Assembly (NCBI GenBank): GCA_007753675.1 | Contig: CP036432.1 | Span: forward strand, 5,554,394-5,618,393 | DNA length: 64,000 nucleotides | Source: Stieleria magnilauensis | GTDB lineage: Bacteria > Planctomycetota > Planctomycetia > Pirellulales > Pirellulaceae | Reading direction: 5' to 3' | Shown here: piece by piece, positions 18,122-26,968 of the stretch | Layout: every line of letters begins with the position of its first letter | Position numbering within the stretch: position 1 is the first letter of the stretch | Program-made: the position numbers and the translations under genes | The notes under the pieces: generated by a model | The model's database searches: none | The model's input: only the letters and a program-made list of their open reading frames with translations | What the model was told of the DNA's origin: nothing

Positions 18122-19420
18122 ATGCAAGTGTCGCTGCTTTACGGTCGAAACGGGATCGCGGTGCCCTTGCCCCGTGACGCCGACGTCACGCTGATCGCCA
18201 AGCCCGAGATGCCGCGACTGGTCGATCCGGTTGCCGCCGTTCGCCGAGCCTTGCAAAGCCCCGGGGAGTCGAGCGGTGCGGCGGGGCTGCACGAAATTGC
18301 CGCGGGTGCTAAGAGTGCCTGCATCGCGATCTGCGACATCACGCGGCCGGTTCCCAATCACCTGTTCCTGCGGCCGATGATCGAGACACTGGTGTCAGCC
18401 GGCGTGCCGCAGGATCAAATCACGGTCTTGGTCGCGACGGGATTGCATCGTCCCAATCTCGGCGACGAGCTTGCCGAATTGATCGGCGACCCTTGGGTGT
18501 TACGGCACGTCAACGTCGTCAATCACGATGCGCTCTGTGACGAAGACCACATCGAATTGGGCCGAACCCCCACCCGGCAAACACCGGTCAAAATCGATCG
18601 CCGGTTCGTCCAAGCCGATGTTCGGATCGCCACCGGGTTGGTTGAGCCGCATTTCATGGCCGGCTATTCGGGAGGCCGCAAAGTGATCGCGCCCGGCTTG
18701 GCGCATGCCGAGACGATTCGGACGTTTCACAACCATCGCTTCATGTCCGACGCCGCCGCCGCCAATTGCAATCTGCATCGCAACCCGCTGCATGAAGAAC
18801 AATTGGAAATCGTCAAGATGATCGGCGGCGCGTACGCGCTCAACACGGTCATCGACGATCAACGAAATCTGTCCATGGTCAACTTCGGTGAGATCACGGC
18901 CAGTCACCAGGATGCGGTCTCCTTCATCGGCCAGTACTGCCGCGTCCCCGTACCGCACCGCTTCCCGACGGTGATCACCAGTGCCGCCGGATACCCGCTG
19001 GACAAGACGTATTACCAAACCGTCAAAGGGATGGTCGGCGCGATCGACATCCTCGAGCCCGGCGGCAATCTGATCATCGTGTCCGAGTGCAGCGAAGGGT
19101 TGGGATCGGACGACTACGCCGCCGCCCAGGCAACGCTGACGCGTTTGGGATCCCAGGGCTTCTTGCAATCGATCCGGCACCAACCTTTTGCAGAGATCGA
19201 CGCCTGGCAGACGCAGATGCAAACCAAAGCGACGGAGCAGGGAACGGTCCATCTTTACTCGTCGCTTTCCCCATCGTTGCAAGCGCTCACCGGGGTCTCC
19301 ATCGTCGACGATCTCCAAGCCACCATTGAGGCTTCCCTGGACGCCAGCGCGTGCAAGTCCGTCGCCGTCATCCCCGAAGGCCCCTACGTGATCCCGTATG
19401 TGCAAGCCCAAGTGGCGTAA
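18122..19420 (+). CDS. larA: LarA-family nickel-pincer-dependent racemase (DUF2088)
   Basis: A 432-residue LarA homologue. Characterised members interconvert D- and L-lactate or racemise/epimerise other 2-hydroxy acids with the nickel-pincer nucleotide cofactor. The family signatures are present: CIAICDITRPVPN, VATGLHRPNLGDE (His), EPHFMAGYSGGRKVIAPGLA (His plus the cofactor-linked Lys) and a later FHNHRFM (His). Cofactor genes larB, larC and larE are not in the window, so the substrate and holo-enzyme status are unknown. The stop codon lies inside a dispersed repeat that begins at 19410, so the last residues QVA are encoded by repeat sequence. Confidence 0.9.
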   Translation: MQVSLLYGRNGIAVPLPRDADVTLIAKPEMPRLVDPVAAVRRALQSPGESSGAAGLHEIAAGAKSACIAICDITRPVPNHLFLRPMIETLVSAGVPQDQITVLVATGLHRPNLGDELAELIGDPWVLRHVNVVNHDALCDEDHIELGRTPTRQTPVKIDRRFVQADVRIATGLVEPHFMAGYSGGRKVIAPGLAHAETIRTFHNHRFMSDAAAANCNLHRNPLHEEQLEIVKMIGGAYALNTVIDDQRNLSMVNFGEITASHQDAVSFIGQYCRVPVPHRFPTVITSAAGYPLDKTYYQTVKGMVGAIDILEPGGNLIIVSECSEGLGSDDYAAAQATLTRLGSQGFLQSIRHQPFAEIDAWQTQMQTKATEQGTVHLYSSLSPSLQALTGVSIVDDLQATIEASLDASACKSVAVIPEGPYVIPYVQAQVA

Positions 19421-19525
19421 GCTTCCAAGTGGCGTAAGCTTCCAGCTTGCGTCCCGGCAAGCGAAGCTTGCCCCCCCTGCAACACGCCGAGCGAAGCTTG
19501 CGAAGCGGCAAGCTGGAAGCGTGCC
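19410..19525 (+). repeat. Dispersed repeat (family C) overlapping the larA stop codon
   Basis: AAGTGGCGTAAGCTTCC occurs twice in tandem (19410-19426 and from 19427), followed by inverted pieces such as CGAAGCTTGC and AAGCTGGAAGC. Related copies follow the DUF1501 gene at 30492-30542 and lie before the glycosyltransferase at 49013-49070. The first unit supplies the TAA stop of larA. Confidence 0.8.
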
Positions 19526-19536
19526 CCACCTGGCTG

Positions 19537-20487
19537 TCACAGTTCCTGCAACGCTTGACGGACCTTGGGCAGGAAGTCGGGGTGATCGACCAGACGCATC
19601 ACCGCAGGGCTGTTGAGCAAATGCATCAGCAACGGTTGATCCAGCGGACGTTTCTGCTCGAACCATTCCTCGAGTACCGGATCGTTGCGAATTTCATCGA
19701 TCGCCGCGGCAACCGCGGGATCGGATCCCAGTTCCGCGATGTCGGGATCGTCCAATAGACGCTGGACGTTTTCGGGGTCGCCCAAGCGGCGCACCGTCTG
19801 GCGAAACTCGTTGACGCCGGCCAGCGATTGGAAACGCTCGAAGGGGTTGTAGTCACGAATGAACGGCCCGAGCAGGCTTTGACGGGTTTGCGAAGCCCAA
19901 TCGTCGACGGCCGTCGCGACGGCGTTGTCCCGGATGTCGTCCGCACGCTGCCACATCTGAAGGCTGATCAGTCCGCCGAGCAGCAGGTAACAGATCGCAA
20001 CCCCTTCAACCAATCCGATGGCAAATCCGGCGAAAAGGTTGGCCCAGTTCCAGACGCGGCGTTTGGCGAACACCCAGTTGCTGATCATCGTGATCAAGAG
20101 CGTCACCACCAGTGAAATCAGCACACCGATCGCAGCGATGCAAAGGAAACGATTGGCCAGCCCGCTGGTGCCAAACCGTTCGGAAAACGCGACTTGGTAG
20201 TTCATGCCCATCGCCGGCGCGTAGGCAATCGCGGCGACCAGTCCCAGGACCGATGCCGCGATCCGGCCGAACCCCATCCTGAATCCGCCCCAGCCGGACA
20301 GCGCGATGACAACGATCGTGATGGCGGTAACGGGATCACCGCGCCGATACAGCAGCACCGCCGCGACGAGGCTGCCCAGTGACAGCGGATAGAACAGCCA
20401 TGCCGGCATCGGAATCGGATCCCCCGGCTTCGGCTTGCGTCGTTTTTTCTTGCGTCGAAATCGATTCGTCGCGGTGGGATCGGCCAT
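19537..20487 (-). CDS. CvpA-like multi-pass membrane protein
   Basis: The 316-residue product has a basic N-terminus (RFRRKKKRRKPKPGD), then hydrophobic segments at about 30-50, 55-75, 78-95, 115-140 and 155-180 with the pattern of CvpA/colicin V production-like proteins, and a soluble C-terminal tail of about 130 residues rich in acidic helices (DDPDIAELGSDPAVAAAIDE). The tail resembles the helical region often seen after CvpA domains in planctomycetes. Start at 20487 is chosen over the open frame to 20622 because the upstream part is not hydrophobic. Function is unknown. Confidence in a membrane protein is high; confidence in CvpA is moderate. Confidence 0.72.
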   Translation of the reverse strand: MADPTATNRFRRKKKRRKPKPGDPIPMPAWLFYPLSLGSLVAAVLLYRRGDPVTAITIVVIALSGWGGFRMGFGRIAASVLGLVAAIAYAPAMGMNYQVAFSERFGTSGLANRFLCIAAIGVLISLVVTLLITMISNWVFAKRRVWNWANLFAGFAIGLVEGVAICYLLLGGLISLQMWQRADDIRDNAVATAVDDWASQTRQSLLGPFIRDYNPFERFQSLAGVNEFRQTVRRLGDPENVQRLLDDPDIAELGSDPAVAAAIDEIRNDPVLEEWFEQKRPLDQPLLMHLLNSPAVMRLVDHPDFLPKVRQALQEL

Positions 20488-20585
20488 GGCGGCGATTCGC
20501 TGGTCGGGGATGAACCGGTACTTACACGGCCAATCATAGGCCATCGGTTCTGCCGACAGCGGCTTCCACGGCGAATGGCTGCCAC

Positions 20586-20620
20586 AAAAAAACCGGGCCC
20601 ACGTTGCGACGGTCCCGGTC
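20586..20620 (-). terminator. Rho-independent terminator on the minus strand
   Basis: Read on the minus strand, ACCGGG pairs with CCCGGT across a GC-rich loop and is followed directly by a run of seven T residues. It lies about 130 bases downstream of the DUF1559 stop (20749) and before the CvpA-like gene, so it should end the lipoprotein-DUF1559 transcript. Confidence 0.75.
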
Positions 20621-20748
20621 AATCACGCGGTGAAGCATCTTTTCAGCGGTATTGGATCGCAGCCCCCATGCGCGAGCACCGGCCACGCGACGCCCCTCGC
20701 TGACGCGGCGCACCTGGCGGTCGGCGTCGATTCAATGCCTGCCGATCG

Positions 20749-22056
20749 TCACTGATTGAGCTGTTCTTGGATCACCTCGCGATTGGCACGCGTCCCCAAC
20801 GCCCCCCACAACCCATACGGGCTGGCGGCACCGGGGCTCCGGTTTCCGGTCCCGTTGTAGACCACCGTTCCGTTGCTCGGATCGCCCGCCTCGATCGAAT
20901 CGGTGACGAAAATCACGGCACCATCGCCCATCAACAGATGGGCGCCTCCCGGGTGTCGGCTGCTCGCCGAGAGCACACCCGGCGTGGTGTCTTCGAGCGA
21001 CATGCAGGTCTCCGAATTGGGCGGAAGAATCGTATTGATCGCCGTGTAGGGTTGCATCCCACTGGCCCAACGAAACCCGCGCCCCTGATTACCCGCCATG
21101 ACGTCGGTCAACGACGGATCCCAGAATCGGGGACGATCGGGGTCGATGTCATCGCGGCAGGCGGTGGGATCATTTCGCAACCCGCTGAAGGTCCCGGGAG
21201 CAAAACTGTGGGCCAGGGTGCGAATGTCACGGTCGCCCAGATCGGTCGCAATTTCACCGTACATGATGGTGTTGGACAGTCCATCCAACACGTCGCGAAA
21301 CTTCTTCTCCACCCGCGGCACGAACATGCCCCGCGCCGACGCCAACAAGCTAGCGTTGGAATTGCTGTGGACTTCGATCTTGGGATCTCCACGCAAGTTG
21401 AACCAGTACGGACCGTTGTCGGTGTAGTGCAACCCGTCGCCCAGACACGCGGCGTAGTTGGTCCGTCCCATGGCCGGCAAACCGACGCCCGGATCGCTGG
21501 GGCAACGGAGCATCGGAATCTCGGTCATCCACGGCGGATACGCGTTGTTGCTTTGATTGACAATGACCACACGATTGGGTTCTTCGGTCGGCGTCGGCCC
21601 CATCGCAGGCCACGGCGGAACACGCGTCACACCCGGATTGGTCAAATCAACCGAGTTGGGATTGCTGATCTGATCCCAAAGCCCTTGCTGCTCGAAGAAA
21701 GGTGTCAGACCGACAAAGGTGCTCAACATCATCATGTTGCAGTCGTCGCCGTATTCGCTGAACCAACTTCCCGTGGGAGGAAGCCGGCGGGTCCCGTTCA
21801 GGTGAGTCGGCAGCTGCTTGTACGCGGCGTGGTAGTTGTGAACGGCCAAACCGATCTGTTTGAAATTGTTGCTACAACTCATCCGCCGCGCGGCTTCACG
21901 AGCGGCCTGGACCGCCGGCAACAACAGGCCGACCAGGATGCCGATGATCGCGATCACGACCAACAGCTCGACCAGCGTGAACGCCCTGGGTTTGTGTGGA
22001 CTCGTGTTGTAGGAACTGGGTTGAAGCGAAGAAGGCCTGCGAGGATGCCTTGGCAT
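20749..22056 (-). CDS. DUF1559 pseudopilin-like protein
   Basis: A 435-residue member of the large planctomycete DUF1559 family. The N-terminus has a type IV pilin/type II secretion signal: a basic leader, then [20 protein letters not shown], with [20 protein letters not shown] after it. The C-terminal H-X9-DG motif is seen as [17 protein letters not shown]. Family members are processed by prepilin peptidase and are presumably exported; their role is not established. The ATG at 22056 is preferred over the upstream frame to 22152. A 54-residue lipoprotein gene lies 61 bases upstream on the same strand, and a terminator follows downstream. Confidence 0.93.
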   Translation of the reverse strand: MPRHPRRPSSLQPSSYNTSPHKPRAFTLVELLVVIAIIGILVGLLLPAVQAAREAARRMSCSNNFKQIGLAVHNYHAAYKQLPTHLNGTRRLPPTGSWFSEYGDDCNMMMLSTFVGLTPFFEQQGLWDQISNPNSVDLTNPGVTRVPPWPAMGPTPTEEPNRVVIVNQSNNAYPPWMTEIPMLRCPSDPGVGLPAMGRTNYAACLGDGLHYTDNGPYWFNLRGDPKIEVHSNSNASLLASARGMFVPRVEKKFRDVLDGLSNTIMYGEIATDLGDRDIRTLAHSFAPGTFSGLRNDPTACRDDIDPDRPRFWDPSLTDVMAGNQGRGFRWASGMQPYTAINTILPPNSETCMSLEDTTPGVLSASSRHPGGAHLLMGDGAVIFVTDSIEAGDPSNGTVVYNGTGNRSPGAASPYGLWGALGTRANREVIQEQLNQ

Positions 22057-22117
22057 GTTCGTTCCCTCATCAATGATCACAGTCGGACGGAATGACGATT
22101 CGTTGACGGACGTCGCG

Positions 22118-22282
22118 TCACTGGCGTTGCTCGGCCAATGCTTTTGCGGCACGTTCCCGGTTGGCTTGCTCCTGCTCGCTCATCTGATAGGTCTGCGGTT
22201 GGATGACCGTGGGCTCGCTGGAACCACAGCCGGCCATCGTGACCGACGCCAAGATGAACGGAAAACATAAAATTCGATTCAT
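22118..22282 (-). CDS. Small lipoprotein (54 residues) upstream of DUF1559
   Basis: A short frame starts with the ATG at 22280-22282 and ends with TGA at 22118-22120. The product begins [20 protein letters not shown], a lipoprotein signal peptide with a lipobox ending T-M-A-G-C (Cys19), followed by a polar 35-residue tail rich in Q, E and A ([20 protein letters not shown]). Small lipoproteins of this kind are frequent beside DUF1559 genes in planctomycetes. It is probably co-transcribed with the DUF1559 gene. No function is known. Confidence 0.8.
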   Translation of the reverse strand: MNRILCFPFILASVTMAGCGSSEPTVIQPQTYQMSEQEQANRERAAKALAEQRQ

Positions 22283-22694
22283 GGCATTGCGAATCAAAGG
22301 TAGAGTTCCAGCCTGAACTGTCTTTGAACTTTGTCGCTGCCGTCGCCAGATGGTGGTTTTTCGTGTTTTAGCGACCGCAGCGACATCGGGTCTCCTTTCA
22401 GCGACGGAGCGTAATGCTTAACCCCCGCGCAGCCACTTCGAAACCCCCCAAGTTGCATTGGGCGAGAAAAACCACAAGCTCGTTACATAGTGACGCTTCC
22501 CGATTGATCGGCTGATCCGCGACGATGAATGTCGATGGGAAGCGTAGGTGCCGTTGTCGCGGCCCAACAGACATTTGCACGCCATCGAGTTCACCAACCT
22601 AACCTCAGCGCCGAACCGGGCGATCATTCACGGCGGCCGAGTTTTTTTACAACTGACCCGAGCTCCCTCCTTCCAATTTTTCTGCCATCTGGTG

Positions 22695-23300
22695 ATGCAA
22701 GACTCCCGATCCGAACCACAGCCGAACGATTCATCCGTTCCCACCCCACGCGCCCGACCGCTGGGGCTGGACGTGGTGATGATCGCGATCTTGATGGCCG
22801 CCGCGCTGTGGATGCTCGGGCGAACGCCATGGTGTCAATGCGGGGAGTACTCACCCTGGTCCTGGGACATCAACTCCCAACACAATTCCCAGCACCTGAT
22901 CGACCCGTATTTCTTTACCCACGTTCTTCACGGCGTCCTGTTCTTTGCCGCGCTGTGGCCGCTGCGACACCGATTGAGCGACGGGATTCGACTCAAATTG
23001 GCGGTCGTGTTCGAAGCCGCCTGGGAGATTTTGGAGAACACGCCGTTGATCATCGAACGCTATCGCGCGACAACCATTTCGCTGGACTATTACGGCGACT
23101 CGATCGCCAACAGTGTCTTCGATCTGTTGGCCTGCATCACCGGGTATGCCATCGCATCGCGGCTGCGATGGACCTACAGCTTGGCCTTGTTGATCGTCGT
23201 CGAAGTGGTGCTGTTGGCGACGATCCGAGACAGCCTGTTGTTGAACGTCATCATGCTGGTTTGGCCCAGTGATGCGATCTTGCAGTGGCAATCGGGATAG
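22695..23300 (+). CDS. DUF2585/UPF0314-like integral membrane protein
   Basis: A 201-residue membrane protein. After a polar N-terminus there are hydrophobic segments at about 27-42, 73-92, 130-150 and 160-190. The conserved block CGEYSPWSWDINSQHNSQHL, then DPYFFTHVLHG and FEAAWEILENTPLIIERYR, fits the UPF0314/DUF2585 family, whose function is unknown. The frame is open from 22548, but the ATG at 22695 gives a normal-length protein. It stands alone, divergent from the lipoprotein gene and followed by repeats. Confidence 0.8.
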   Translation: MQDSRSEPQPNDSSVPTPRARPLGLDVVMIAILMAAALWMLGRTPWCQCGEYSPWSWDINSQHNSQHLIDPYFFTHVLHGVLFFAALWPLRHRLSDGIRLKLAVVFEAAWEILENTPLIIERYRATTISLDYYGDSIANSVFDLLACITGYAIASRLRWTYSLALLIVVEVVLLATIRDSLLLNVIMLVWPSDAILQWQSG

Positions 23301-23378
23301 GGCATTCCCACGGGACTACACATCAGCACGCGGCGTCAGCCAGTGGCAACTACATTGACGCCGAGCAAAGTGTTCTTT

Positions 23379-23447
23379 GTTAGCGGCAGGGCGCGAGCCC
23401 TCCGGTCTTTCACGGTGAAACCGGACGGCTCGCGCCGTTCCGCTAAC
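23379..23447 (+). repeat. Dispersed palindromic repeat, family A
   Basis: The copy begins GTTAGCGGCAGGGCGCGAGC and ends GGCTCGCGCCGTTCCGCTAAC-like, the two ends being partly complementary so that the whole unit can fold back. It sits between two convergent genes (stops at 23300 and 23550). The rest of that interval has no gene. Confidence 0.85.
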
Positions 23448-23549
23448 ACCTGCAGAGCCCAAGCATGTCAGCACGTGGCGCGTTGGCGAAACCGTCACGC
23501 GCCGCTCGCTCACGCGTCCCGCTGACATGCCCGGCCGGGCCTCCACCCG

Positions 23550-24626
23550 CTAGCGTTTCACGCGCGCGTTGCCTTGCCAAATGCTCCACACTTGGTCTTC
23601 GTCGGCGGGTTGGCCGTAATCGGTCAGCATGGTTGCCGCCAGCGCGCCGGTGGCCCAGCCGAACTGGGTGCTCTTTTCGACATCCCATCCGTTGAGCACA
23701 CCATAGAGCAGTCCGCCGACAAAACCATCGCCGCCGCCGATCCGATCCAGCACGCCGATTTCGCGCGGCTCCACGACGGTAAACTCGGTCCCGTGAGACA
23801 CGATGGCGCCCCACATGTGGGAGTTCGCGCTTTCGACTTCCCGCAGCGTGGTGGCAAACAAGGTGGTGTCGGCGTACTCTTTTTTGACCCGTCCGATCAT
23901 CTCTTTGAAACCGTCGATCTTCGCCCCGATGTCCTTTCCTCCGGCTTCGGGTCCCTGGATATCCAGACACAATTGAAAGTCTTCTTCGTTGCCGATCAGG
24001 ATGTCCGACAGGCTGGCGATCTCTTTGAACGCGGCCGACAATTCGTCTTCGCGACCGACCCAGAACGAAGCCCGGTGGTTGAGGTCAAACGAAATCCGTG
24101 CGCCGTGTTTCTTGGCCGCGCGGGCGATTTCCAAACAGAACTGGCTGGTCTCTTCGGACAATGCCGCGATCAGACCGGACATGTGAACGATCTTCGCCCC
24201 TTCGTCGCGAAAGATTCGATCCAAATCAAAGTCTTTGACACTGAGCAGACGCCCGACTTCACCGGCACGGTCGTTCTGGACGCGCGGACCGCGCGAGCCC
24301 CAACCGCTGTCGGCCATGTTGATCTGGTGCCGAACGCCCCACGGGGTGGATTGTTCGAATTCGGGGCCTTCGTAATCCATGTGCCGCCGCGCCAAGTCGT
24401 CCTTGATGAACCGCGCGATCGGACTGTCTTTGACGAACGCCGTCAAAATCTTGACCGGCAAACCGAGAAAGGACGACACGCTCCCGACGTTCGACTCGGC
24501 GCTCGTCGCCTGCATCTTGAAGGTGTCACTGCAGTGGAACGGTTGATGGTCGACCGGCGTCAACCGGGTGCCCATGCTGGTGGGGATGACGAGGGCATAC
24601 TTGGCATCATTGCGAAGTTCGATCAT
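23550..24626 (-). CDS. PfkB-family sugar kinase, probably 2-keto-3-deoxygluconate kinase type
   Basis: A 358-residue ribokinase-fold kinase. Visible features are the N-terminal substrate region (PVDHQPFHCSDTFKMQATSA), the SFDLNHRASFW and ILIGNEEDFQL motifs typical of KdgK-like kinases, and the catalytic loop DRIGGGDGFVGGLLYG, where the Asp of GGGD is the expected base. It lies 45 bases downstream of an SDR gene. The pairing suggests phosphorylation of 2-keto-3-deoxygluconate made from hexuronates, but the substrate is inferred only from similarity and neighbour. Confidence 0.85.
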   Translation of the reverse strand: MIELRNDAKYALVIPTSMGTRLTPVDHQPFHCSDTFKMQATSAESNVGSVSSFLGLPVKILTAFVKDSPIARFIKDDLARRHMDYEGPEFEQSTPWGVRHQINMADSGWGSRGPRVQNDRAGEVGRLLSVKDFDLDRIFRDEGAKIVHMSGLIAALSEETSQFCLEIARAAKKHGARISFDLNHRASFWVGREDELSAAFKEIASLSDILIGNEEDFQLCLDIQGPEAGGKDIGAKIDGFKEMIGRVKKEYADTTLFATTLREVESANSHMWGAIVSHGTEFTVVEPREIGVLDRIGGGDGFVGGLLYGVLNGWDVEKSTQFGWATGALAATMLTDYGQPADEDQVWSIWQGNARVKR

Positions 24627-24671
24627 TTCCGATGGTCTCGTTGTGCGACGAAATGGTTGGGGAAAGGCTGG

Positions 24672-25484
24672 TTAAATGGTGACCGATGCGAAGCCGCCAT
24701 CGATCGCGATGTTTTGTCCGGTGACGAAAGACGACGCCTTTCGACTGGCCAGCCAAATGGTCGCACCGGCAAGCTCTTCCGGATTGCCGAAGCGGCCCAT
24801 CGGCGTGTGCCCGATGATCTGACCGCCACGCTCGGTGTAACTGCCGTCGTCGTTGAACAGAAGCTTTCGGTTTTGTTCGGCGGGAAAGAAGCCGGGGCTG
24901 ATCGCATTGACGCGGACTCCGGTGGTCGCCCATTCACGGGCCAGCCACATCGTCAAGTTGATCACCGCGCTCTTGGCCGCGGAATAAGCGACGACACGCG
25001 ACAGCGGGATGATGCCGCTCATCGAGGCGATGTTGATGATGCTGCCCACGCCGGCGTCGATCATGTCTTGACCGAACACCTGGCAAGGCAACAGTGCGCC
25101 GCCGACCAGGTTCAGATCGAAGACATCGCGCCACGCATCCAGCGGCAACTTACAGAAATCGCCTCCCGGTGGAATCGTCGCCTCGGGGCGATTGCCGCCG
25201 GCGGCGTTGACCAGCACCGAGGTCGGCGCGCCGGCCCACTGGGAAATCGCCGTCCGGGCCGCATCGAGCGACTCGGCGCTCAAACCATCGGCGGCAAAGA
25301 ATTTCGCCTCGCCGCCGCCGTCGGTGATTTTTTTGGCCCGCGCTTCACCGCGTTCGGCGTTGCGGCCGATCACGGCGACCTTGGCACCGCCGGCGCCGAG
25401 TGCTTCTGCCATCAGCCCGCCCAATTCGCCGGTTCCGCCAATCACCGCCGCGACGTCGCTCTTGAGATCAAATAGATTATTCAT
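24672..25484 (-). CDS. SDR oxidoreductase, probably D-mannonate/fructuronate reductase type
   Basis: A 270-residue classical short-chain dehydrogenase/reductase. The nucleotide-binding motif is IGGTGELGG at about 16-24, NAAGG follows, the catalytic residues are in IINIASMSGIIPLSRVVAYSAAKS (Ser, Tyr, Lys), and the C-terminal RFGNPEELAGATIWLAS and ITGQ-like FVTGQNIAIDGGF are standard. The insertion GNRPEATIPPGGDF after NAAGG is typical of the SDR-type D-mannonate oxidoreductases. With the kinase downstream this suggests a hexuronate branch (fructuronate to mannonate to KDG); the dehydratase is not in the window. Confidence 0.82.
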   Translation of the reverse strand: MNNLFDLKSDVAAVIGGTGELGGLMAEALGAGGAKVAVIGRNAERGEARAKKITDGGGEAKFFAADGLSAESLDAARTAISQWAGAPTSVLVNAAGGNRPEATIPPGGDFCKLPLDAWRDVFDLNLVGGALLPCQVFGQDMIDAGVGSIINIASMSGIIPLSRVVAYSAAKSAVINLTMWLAREWATTGVRVNAISPGFFPAEQNRKLLFNDDGSYTERGGQIIGHTPMGRFGNPEELAGATIWLASRKASSFVTGQNIAIDGGFASVTI

Positions 25485-25534
25485 GGGCGGTAATTTAATC
25501 TGTCCGGCAGCCCGCTAACAGTGTGGGTTGGAGT

Positions 25535-26572
25535 TTACCCGCCGATCGAATACATCGGACGCTCGGGCGGAGCAAAGTCGCCGTCGTCGATCCCATGGCC
25601 GGCCGCCTTGGCCGCGACCGCCCGCCGAAACTGCTCGACGAGTTCGTCGTCGTGAAGGCCGCCTCGTAGCAAGTCCCGGATCGAAAACTCCTGCTGCGAG
25701 AACAGGCAATTCCGAATCGCGCCGTCCGCTGTTAAACGAATCCGGTCGCACGCATCACAAAACGGCTTGGTCACCGATTGGATCAGCCCGATCGAATGCC
25801 CGCCCGGCAAACGAAAATCAGAAGCCGGCTGCGATGCGCTCGGCGGAGGAACCGGCACCAGCGGCCCAAATGCTCGCTCGATCATCGCGCCGATCGTCTC
25901 GCCGCTGAGCACGTTCTCGGTCCGCCAGGAACGGTCGGTGTCCAGCGGCATGAATTCGATGAATCGAATTTGGACGTTGCGTTGCATCGCAAACTTGACC
26001 AGCGAGATGATTTCGCTTTCGGTGACGCCTTTGACCGCCGTCGTGTTGAGCTTGATCGTTTCGAACCCTGTCGCGATCGCCGCGTCGATCCCGCGGATCA
26101 CCTGATCGATACCGCTGCGTCGTGAAACCTTTTGAAAGTTCACTTCGTCCAGCGTGTCGATGCTGATGTTCAATCGCTTCAACCCGGCCCGGCGCAACGG
26201 CTCGGCAAACTGCTCCAACAGAATCCCATTGGTCGTCAACGACAAGTCATCCAAGGCATCAATCGACGCCAGCATCTCGACCAGTCGGGGCAGATCCTTT
26301 CGCACCAGCGGTTCGCCGCCGGTCAAGCGAATGTCGCGGATCCCACAACGCGACGTCAACACGTCGGCGATTCGCTGAATCTCTTCAAAGGTCAGCAACG
26401 TTTCCCGCGCGGCAAACTCGGCGCCGAATTCGGGCATGCAGTAAAAGCAGCGGAGGTTGCAGCGGTCGGTCACACTGATCCGCAGACTGCGATGGACACG
26501 ACCGAATCGGTCGACCAGCAGGTCGCCGATCAAACTGTCGGTGGGACGTTCGGCAGGTGGAGGCGTGATCAA
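25535..26572 (-). CDS. moaA: GTP 3',8-cyclase, molybdenum cofactor biosynthesis
   Basis: A 345-residue radical SAM enzyme that converts GTP to 3',8-cyclo-7,8-dihydro-GTP with MoaC downstream in the pathway. The SAM-binding cluster is CNLRCFYC (C38, C42, C45), with GGEPLVRKD and LTTNG motifs, and the C-terminal cluster ligands are seen in CDACDRIRLTADGAIRNCLF. The protein ends in Gly-Gly, which MoaA needs for activity. No other moa or moe gene is in the window. Confidence 0.96.
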   Translation of the reverse strand: MITPPPAERPTDSLIGDLLVDRFGRVHRSLRISVTDRCNLRCFYCMPEFGAEFAARETLLTFEEIQRIADVLTSRCGIRDIRLTGGEPLVRKDLPRLVEMLASIDALDDLSLTTNGILLEQFAEPLRRAGLKRLNISIDTLDEVNFQKVSRRSGIDQVIRGIDAAIATGFETIKLNTTAVKGVTESEIISLVKFAMQRNVQIRFIEFMPLDTDRSWRTENVLSGETIGAMIERAFGPLVPVPPPSASQPASDFRLPGGHSIGLIQSVTKPFCDACDRIRLTADGAIRNCLFSQQEFSIRDLLRGGLHDDELVEQFRRAVAAKAAGHGIDDGDFAPPERPMYSIGG

Positions 26573-26968
26573 TCGCTCGCGTCGCTAACAGGGAACAAAG
26601 TACAGAAGCGTCAATCCGTTCGGCGCCGCTTCAGCCTAGCGGAATTGATCCAGAGTTTCGACGTCCTCACCTCGCACGAAACCGAGCGGGGGTGGAGCGA
26701 GTCAAACCACCCATTGGAGCAGCTTCGCCGGGCGTTTGGATACAAACACTTACACGATGCAGCACCCAAGGGGGGAGGGGTGGCGATTATTTGGGACGCA
26801 AGGTCCATGAAGCCGGCATTGCGCTTTGCACCGAGGCTTGCTTCCCGTTAATTTCGAACGCCTTGGCGGCGGCGAATTCGACCGCGTCCCGCATTTCGCC
26901 AGGCTAATCCCTCTCTCGTCTTTCTTTTCCCAGCCGGCGTTTTTCCAAATTCGTTCTAGGTGGTGATC
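26573..26968. other. Gene-free interval between divergent moaA and DUF1800 genes
   Basis: About 400 bases with no supportable gene on either strand and no clear repeat. It must hold the promoters of both divergent genes, but no convincing -35/-10 pair was seen. AGGTGG about 8 bases before 26969 is a plausible ribosome binding site. Confidence 0.6.

Noticed and set aside
20767..22095. 442-residue plus-strand frame
   Set aside because: Antisense to the DUF1559 gene, which has an unmistakable pilin-type N-terminus and H-X9-DG motif.
23574..25475. 633-residue plus-strand frame
   Set aside because: Covers the PfkB kinase and SDR genes on the opposite strand; its product has no recognisable domain.
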